From Loxodes magnus (taxonomy: Eukaryota > Ciliophora > Karyorelictea > Loxodida > Loxodidae), in NCBI GenBank assembly GCA_946699065.1, contig CAMPDV010001576.1:41948-105947 (forward strand): DNA of 64,000 bases, read 5' to 3'. The notes below the pieces were generated by a model. That model was not told the origin of the DNA, ran no database searches, and saw nothing but the letters and a program-made list of their open reading frames with translations. Positions 58,192 to 64,000 of this stretch are shown here, piece after piece. Positions within the stretch are counted from its first letter, which is position 1, and each line of letters opens with the position of its first letter. The position numbers and the translations under genes are program-made.

Positions 58192-58964
58192 GTCTTAAAG
58201 CATTTTATATAATATAAATTTATTTACTAAGTAAATTAATGTTTTTTCTTATAGACTTTGACTTTTAAAAATTTCCCTTCCTATATAAAAATTGTGGAGG
58301 ATTCAAAGTTTTTTATTAGATTCTTTGCATTAAATATAATACAATTTTTTCAATCCTAATATTTCTTACAGATGAAATTTCATTCTCATTTCCTTTGCTT
58401 ATTTCGAATAAATAATTAATTAGCTTAAATTTTATTTTTTCAGAGTACTTTTTTAAATAAAATAATGTTTATTATCTAAATATTAAATTATATTATGATA
58501 ATAATGGCTTGCTAATTAGCTAAATATTATAAAAATTTTAAATATTTATTTTAAACTTTGAAATAATAATAAAATAATAGATCTAAAAATAAAGAAAATG
58601 CTTATTCAATAATTTTTAATGTTATAAATCTCATAGTTTAAATTAAATATTTTAGCGTAAAATTAAACCCTTTTAATGTTATAACTAAACTATACTTAAA
58701 TTTTAAGTTTTATATTTAATTAACAAAATTATATAAAAATTAATAAATTTTTCAAAATTTAAAGAAATTTTATTTAAAAATAAAGATATCTGGAAATTAT
58801 AAACATTAATTAGCAATAAAATTTATTTACAAATTCTTATTTTTTTAATTTTTACTGAAATCAATTATATTAAAATTTTTATTTCTATGATAAAAAATAC
58901 TGAACACCATCGCCAATAAAAAATAACAAAATTAAAGAAAACAAGGTATCTTAATAAAGGATAA
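58192..58964. other. AT-rich intergenic DNA
   Basis: Nothing recognised between the small minus-strand gene and the duplicated unit that starts at about 58965. Confidence 0.45.
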
Positions 58965-58993
58965 AAATAAGTTTATAGCTTAAGAAGAGAACT

Positions 58994-59323
58994 TCACAGC
59001 TAATTTCCATTTTTTTTCTTCTCTCTTCTAAACTACAGAATTGCGTAGGACTTCATTAGTCCGCCATCCTCATCTCTTCCAAAATCCATTTGTCTTTCTG
59101 GATTCTTCTTCAATTTTTATTCTCTTCATTGATTCTTGGGTTATAAGGTTTGCTTTTGTATATTTATGCTGCTCTTGTTGGCGGAAGCAGAGAAGTTATT
59201 CTAAGATTTATTTCTTATTATTTCTTTCATTTTCTATTTTCTTTCTTCATTTTTTTCAGCAGTGATTTTTCTAACATATGTAGAGCCAAATCTTTGTACG
59301 ATGTAATTTTATCTTATTTGCAT
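58994..59323 (-). CDS. ORF-A, copy 1 (109 residues, inverted)
   Basis: ATG 59323 to TGA 58994 with no frame break. It starts MQIRQNYIVQRFGSTYVRK, then ITAEKNEERKQKMKEII, NNFSASANKSSINIQKQ and ERQMDFGRDEDGGLMKSYA. Copy 2 differs mostly at silent or Gln-synonymous sites. For instance, the Gln of NQWREQ is CAA here and TAA in copy 2, which supports both the reading frame and TAA=Gln. No family recognised; polar and basic, no membrane segment. Confidence 0.6.
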
Positions 59324-59377
59324 CTTATTTTTAGTATTAAGATTCGATTTCCATTGGAATAGTTGATTACTAATAAA

Positions 59378-59800
59378 ATGCTTTTTAAATTACTGCTTAT
59401 TATTATTCTTACTTTTCTTACAGTTATTTTATTTGCTATTAAAATTTATAAAAATGGAATTAAGACATTTGATTAACTTCATTGAATTATTTGTCAAATT
59501 CCTCTATTTTGATTACTTTTTATGATTAAATCTTATTAAAATTTCCTTTTATGGATGGAAGATATAGTCTAGTTATTCAATCAGATCAACTAGCATACTT
59601 TCTAGTTTTTCTATCCTTTGTTATTTTGGATCGCATTATAAGTTAGTTATTCTTTATTGTACTAATTATGCGTATGCTTCCTTAAATTATATTTCTAAAG
59701 CTTATTGAGACTTTTATTCAGTTAAGATTATTCTTATTTTTATGAATGAGTCAAGAGAAGACTATTTCTTAGATGTCCTTTTTATATATAATAACTGAAT
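59378..59800 (+). CDS. Hydrophobic ORF, copy 1
   Basis: From ATG 59378 the frame starts MLFKLLLIIILTFLTVILF, then IICQIPLFWLLFMIKSY and FYPLLFWIALQVSYSLLY, with several predicted membrane segments. It is a diverged paralogue of 60199-60670. FPLE, LTFLT, FYPL and SYSLL are shared with the second copy, and the arms of the inverted repeat separate the two. The 3' end is not clear. No family recognised. Confidence 0.45.
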
Positions 59801-59805
59801 AAAAG

Positions 59806-60670
59806 ATGTAAATAAGATGAGTTTACATCGTACAAAGATTTGGTTCTACATATGTTAGAAAAATCACTGCTGAAAAAAATGAAGAAAGAAAATAGAAAAT
59901 GAAAGAAATAATAAGAAATAAATCTTAGAATAACTTCTCTGCTTCCGCCAACAAGAGCAGCATAAATATACAAAAACAAACCTTATAACCCAAGAATTAA
60001 TGAAGAGAATAAAAATTGAAGAAGAAACCAGAAAGACAAATGGATTTTGGAAGAGATGAGGATGGCTGACTAATGAAGTCCTACGCAACTCTGTAGTTTA
60101 GAAGAGAGTAGGAAAAAACGGAAATTAGCTGTGAAGTTCTCTTCTTAAATTATAAACTTAATTTTATCCTTTTATCCTTTATTAAGATTTAGATTCAATT
60201 TCCATTGGAATGTGTGATTACTAATTTTATGATTTTTAAATTATTCCTTGCTATTATTCTTACTTTTCTTACAATTCTAATATTCGATATTAAAATTTAG
60301 AAAATTTGAATGAAAAATTAGAGGAACTTCATTAAATTATTTATCAATCTATTCCAATTTAATTACTATTTTCGCTTAAATTTTATTGAGTATTTTTTCT
60401 ATGGAAGAGAATCAAAGGTCTAGTTATTCAAACAATTTTTCTAGCATGTTTTCTTACATTTCTATCCTTTATCCTTTATCCTTGTTATTTTAATTTGTAA
60501 TGTTATTAGTTATTCGTTGCTACATTGATTATGCTTAAGCTTCCTGAGATAATTTTTTGCGAGCTTACTGAGGTGCTTATGCTGGTACGTTAGATTATTT
60601 TATTGCTTTTTAATAAATGAAAAAGAGAGAAATTTCTTAGAGTGCCGTTTTATATATATAATAATTTAAT
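59806..60670 (+). CDS. ORF-A copy 2 fused in frame to the hydrophobic ORF copy 2
   Basis: From ATG 59806 the first 110 codons match ORF-A copy 1 (KITAEKNEERKQKMKEII, ERQMDFGRDEDGWLMKSYA). A one-base loss near 60110 removes the ORF-A stop. The frame then continues without a break through LNFILLSFIKI into IFKLFLAIILTFLTILIF, FYPLSFILVILIC and ISYSLLHWLCLSFLRQ. Both halves therefore form one frame of about 285 codons. Whether this is the original gene or a chance fusion is open. The end is approximate. Confidence 0.5.
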
Positions 60671-60922
60671 AATAAGATGTAAATGCTATAAATTTATTTA
60701 TAAGGATATAAATCTTTTTTTGTTTTTTAAATACACAATATCTATTTTTTTAATTTTAATAGCTTTATTTTAAAGAAATACCATTCTCTTTTCACATTCT
60801 AATTTCATATTTTTTTAATAAAATTTACAAATATTAAAAGTAGATTCTCATTATTTAAATATTAATTTATATATTTAAGAAATTTTTATTTAAAGTAAAG
60901 TATAAAATTATTTAGCTTGCCT
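60671..60922. other. AT-rich intergenic DNA
   Basis: Short spacer between the hydrophobic ORF and the 3' end of the B-box/kelch gene. Nothing recognised. Confidence 0.45.
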
Positions 60923-62885
60923 TCACAATATTGAGCAACTTGATTCATTTTCCCCTTTATTTTTTTTAACATAATATACTTACTTCGTTTAAAATTTTTA
61001 TTTAGCAATTGGTTTAAAAACAACTTTTCCGTGTAAGGTTTAAATATCAACTTTTATTACTTAGTAATAGTTGTTATCTCTTACCCACATCCATGAATAT
61101 ATAAAACCACCTTTAACTTTTGCAGGCGTTAAACTTGTGAAATTTTTAGGAAGTTCCTCACTAATCCACTGAAATTAATCTCTTCTATATACCTTGTTTA
61201 GTTATTAGAATAATTTAGAGTTATAACCTCCTAGAATTACAAAAGGCTAATATATTGCCGCTACATCACAAAGCGATACAGGAAGCTTGAAATCATGATC
61301 AGTTCATTTATCATCTTGTATATTATATTTTTTTATGATATTAAGAGTATTTTTTTGGAAATCTGCTCCTCCTAAAGAATAAATATTTTCTTAATTATCG
61401 TCACATAACAATGTCATATTACTAGCTTCATAGGGTAAGGATTCTCTCATGATTCATTAATTTTTTGTTACTAAATCTAGACTTTCAACAGTTCTAATTA
61501 ATTCGCATTTTCCATCCTTATTTTACTCATTTGGATATTGGTTAAATATTCCTCCTACAACATAAATTGTTTCTCGTACTCCAATTATTCCAAAACTACT
61601 TCGACCTTAATTTAGATTAGGTAATTCAACACATTTTCCATCGTACTAGAACTCTCAAACTTTGTTTCTAGACTCTGCTGCAAATTCATCACACTCTTCT
61701 CATTCTCCTCCTGCCAAATATAATTTTGCCTTATAATCTACGCTTCTGTGAAACATCGGGATTGTTTTCTAAACAGATATACATTTATATTCATTTTTTT
61801 CGTAATTAAAGCAGTGGAGCTTGTTAGTTCCATCTTCAAATCTATGAATTATGTCATAGTCTTGATTTTTTTTTAGATTCTTCAACTAAAATTTCCAAGT
61901 TATTTATTCTTTGTTGCATTTAAAATTTATCTTAGTTAATCTGATTGTATTATTAATTTAATCGATCATTTTCTTTTTTCAAATTTAGAATTTCTTTCTA
62001 TAGCAATTCTTTGTCAGAATTTAGAAAGTATGCCATTTACTAAATATTTTTTTCATTTATTATAGCATAATTTTCTTTATTTTTTATATTTGAATTTTAA
62101 AATTATTATTCTAAAATGCTGGCTTGAATTTCATTCTGTCTATAAAAATTTCCAAACAAGCCAGAATTAATTAATTTTTTCATTATATAATTTTTTATTA
62201 ATTAGTTCATTTCCTATTAGCTTATCATTTATTCTCTTTCAAATTCATCTTCAATTATTTCTTTTATTTAATAATTTTGAATTTCATCGAGTTTCTAAAT
62301 TATGTCTTCAACACTTTCATATTTTTAGTTAATGCTTTTCAAACTGTCTTAGAAATGCAGTAATGAAGTTTGAAATAAGATAAAATTTTTTTCTACTTTT
62401 TGCTATATATTTTTAGCTAATTTAGTTAATTTCTTGCTAATAATTTCCTATAATACGGAAGGAAACGCCTCCTAAAATTTCAAAAATTAATTTCTCCATA
62501 AATTTTCTTGCTACTGAAGGTTTTATTGTATTTTATTTTTTTCTTTTTATAACTTTGAACTATTTCTTGCTATTTTTTTTTCTAGGAATATACGTTATCT
62601 TTACAAATTTTCTTCTAATTGTTTTTTTGCATCTTATATAGTTATATATTAGCTTTCATCATGATCTTTTTTACAATAAAAGCAGATTTTTTTTCTATCT
62701 TTCATGCAAAAATGAGAAATGATATATCTATGTTCTTGACATATTAATAAATCTTTTTCATCAATATTTTCGTTTATTTTCTATTAGCTAATATCCGAAA
62801 TAGTAAACTATTAATCTTGAGTTTAATAATTTTTTTAATCCTTTTCTTCTATAATCTAAGAAGCTAAATTACTTTACTCCATCAT
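60923..62885 (-). CDS. B-box zinc finger, coiled-coil, kelch-repeat protein, about 653 residues
   Basis: ATG 62885 starts MMEQSNLASQIIEEKDQKN. Residues about 49-77 form a B-box type zinc finger: ICQEHRYIISHFCMKDRKK and ICFYCKKDHDES, with Cys/His ligands in order. A long coiled coil follows (EENLQRQRIFLEKKIARNSS to RINNLEILVEES). After a +1 shift at an A9 run (61866-61874) come kelch repeats: KLYLAGGECEECDEF, GIIGVRETIYVVGGIFNQ, ENIYSLGGADFQKN and PFVILGGYNSKLF, with paired Gly and spaced Trp. TGA is Trp in NQWIMRESLP and DDKWTDHDF. The stop chosen is TGA 60923-60925. B-box/kelch proteins are common in ciliates and usually act as scaffolds or ubiquitin-ligase-like adaptors, but no RING is present. 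Exact role unknown. Confidence 0.88.
61866..61874 (-). other. A9 run with +1 frame change
   Basis: On the minus strand TCTAAAAAAAAATCAAG. Upstream the coiled-coil frame reads AAA codons; downstream only the +1 frame gives kelch sequence (DYDIIHRFEDG). Eight or eleven A would restore one frame. No GT-AG intron of suitable length is present. Confidence 0.85.
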
Positions 62886-63678
62886 CTTAAATTATTATTT
62901 TATTCTCGTATATTTTAAAAAATTCAATTTTACTTAAAACTATTAAATTTATAAATAATTTTATGATTTTTTTAAAGAAAATTGATAGAAATTTAATATT
63001 ACTTTATTATTTCTTTTTAAATTTTTAGCTATTATATCATAAAATTTTTTACTTTAATTTTCACAAGTTTTTCTGTTTTATTTCTTGCCTTCAAAAATTA
63101 CATTTCATAAGATTGCAGATTAGGAGTTAACATTATGAAAAAATTTCTTTAAATTTAAATTTTTCTTTCGTTCAGAATAGTTAAAAAGCTTGTTTTGGTT
63201 TGATTATTAAGAACATCAAATCTTCAATTATTAATCAACAGAAGAAATATTTTTAATTTGCTTATAGCTTTAAAAACTAAATTATATATAATGATTTAAT
63301 TTTTATTTCAATTAATATTTTATTGAATTAAATTTTTTTCGCTTAGGAACATTAAATTTTATTTAATTTCTGATATAATTTTCTGAATATATTGAATTAC
63401 CTATAATTGATATAAATATAATTTTTAATCGAGTTTGATATATAAAAACTTGGAAAAATTAATTTCTCAAATCATTATTAAAATTAAAATCGATAAAATT
63501 AAAAAATCAAAATAACATATGAAACAAATATTAAAGTGTAAAATTTTAAACAGGAACAATTTTATTTTCTATATAAGTTGGAAAATTTAATTTATTAAAA
63601 GCTTTTTTTTAATTAAATTTTTTTAAGAAATAAATTATGAATAAAATTTTTTAAATAATATTTTTCTAAATAAATAAA
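62886..63678. other. AT-rich divergent intergenic region
   Basis: About 790 nt between the divergent starts of the B-box/kelch gene (-) and the gene at 63679 (+). Promoters of both should lie here; no specific element can be named. Confidence 0.5.
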
Positions 63679-64000
63679 ATGGTTGAAGGTTTCAAAAAAT
63701 GGATTTTATAATACCTCATTGAAGAAGGAGAGAAATTCAGAAACCACTTCTCATCAGTCTTCTTACACTTAACCCTTGAATTTTTCTACTTAATAACTTG
63801 GAATATAACAAGATGAATAAAAACAACCTAAGAAAGTGACACACACTGAAACACTAATGTCGGAGGGGTTACCAAAGAAACAGATGAATTCTGCTCTTCA
63901 CTAGAAGGTTTCTGATGTGATTATTTTAGCTAGATGAGCATGGACCAGCTCATCAAAGTAGTCCTAAACCTCTATGAAGAGGTCAGGAAACTTAGCAAGG
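63679..64000 (+). CDS. Unidentified gene, 5' part only, cut by window end
   Basis: ATG 63679 opens a clean frame of 107 codons to the window edge with higher GC than its surroundings. It starts MVEGFKKWILQYLIEEGEK, then HLTLEFFYLITWNITRW, DEFCSSLEGFWCDYF and QLIKVVLNLYEEVRKLSK. Three in-frame TGA read as Trp and two TAA/TAG as Gln. The start MVEGFKK resembles MAGFKKG of the gag-like ORF at 46 kb, but the rest is not alignable by eye. No family recognised. Confidence 0.55.

Larger units (their letters stand above)
58965..60165. repeat. Long inverted repeat, arms of about 360 nt
   Basis: 58965-59325 is highly similar to the reverse complement of about 59800-60165. The arms share, for example, GACTTCATTAGTCCGCCATC against GATGGCTGACTAATGAAGTC. 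A spacer of about 470 nt separates them. Both arms contain the same ORF, on opposite strands. Confidence 0.9.

Noticed and set aside
59041-60088. Hydrophobic 65-74-residue ORFs (MRRTSLV..., MLLYIYAAL...) in the inverted arms
   Set aside because: They are antisense to ORF-A, whose codon use, CAA/TAA silent differences and TGA end make the opposite strand the coding one.
61843-61900. An intron to explain the kelch-gene frame change
   Set aside because: The only GT near the site gives GT-AG lengths of 7, 26 and 45 nt, none of which yields the needed +1 shift at a believable length.
1-64000. tRNA, rRNA and telomere repeats
   Set aside because: I looked for GGTTCGAAxCC-like T-arms, conserved rRNA strings and C4A2/C4A4-type telomere repeats and found none. 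AT-rich tRNA-like folds cannot be judged by eye.

Overview
The window reads as nuclear DNA of a ciliate that has reassigned all three standard stop codons. Recognisable proteins here stay in register only if TAA and TAG are Gln and TGA is Trp. Examples are the kinase motif RWMAPE with TGA as its Trp, the MORN motif FKWTNG with TGA as Trp in every repeat, and HSP70 and kelch segments full of TAA/TAG Gln. The likely true terminators are also TGA (kinase-MORN, coiled-coil, kelch and small basic genes). A context-dependent TGA Trp/stop code is known from karyorelict ciliates such as Loxodes (NCBI table 27), and a related code from Condylostoma. A Loxodes-like karyorelict is therefore my best inference; the species is not determined. 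Because no codon is an unconditional stop, open frames mean nothing by themselves. Calls rest on family motifs, codon variety and homology between copies.

Layout. 1-15372 is a satellite of about 107 units of 143/144 nt. 15980-23406 is a degenerate tandem duplication (unit about 3.7 kb) in very AT-rich DNA, followed by empty AT-rich DNA to 26.4 kb. 26483-29227 is an intact TKL-type protein kinase fused to 13 double-MORN units. 30452-31260 is a (GGAGAAA)n polypurine tract. 31.4-32.3 kb is a relic of a gag-like ORF. 33446-34112 (+) and 35284-37010 (-) are broken, inverted copies of the kinase-MORN gene. 37634-39385 is a coiled-coil-rich gene with candidate micro-introns, and 40145-40548 a small basic gene with a 20-nt intron. 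40655-41185 is the first 177 codons of an HSP70 gene, abruptly cut.

43.0-51 kb is a Helitron: Rep N-domain, HUH-type HxH motif and a PIF1-like helicase with motifs I, II, III and VI. It is interrupted by two separate roughly 1-kb insertions (45909-46954 and 48414-49362), each flanked by a 13-14 nt target-site duplication. Both insertions, and two further ORFs at 53.9-55.3 and 55.98-56.82 kb, encode coiled-coil proteins with the same 14-residue gag-type zinc knuckle. No reverse transcriptase was seen. This apparent family of gag-only insertion elements is the most unusual thing in the window.

56.8-58.2 kb holds small unidentified coding segments. 58.97-60.67 kb is a duplicated unit in which one copy of a roughly 109-codon ORF is inverted. 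60923-62885 (-) is a B-box/coiled-coil/kelch protein gene with one +1 frameshift at an A9 run. A further gene starts at 63679 and runs off the window.

The genes do not form a pathway. They look like a few host genes (kinase-MORN, coiled-coil protein, B-box/kelch, HSP70 fragment) in repeat-rich DNA shaped by satellite growth, inverted duplication and nested transposition. Several frame breaks fall at homopolymers, so assembly error must be weighed against genuine decay.
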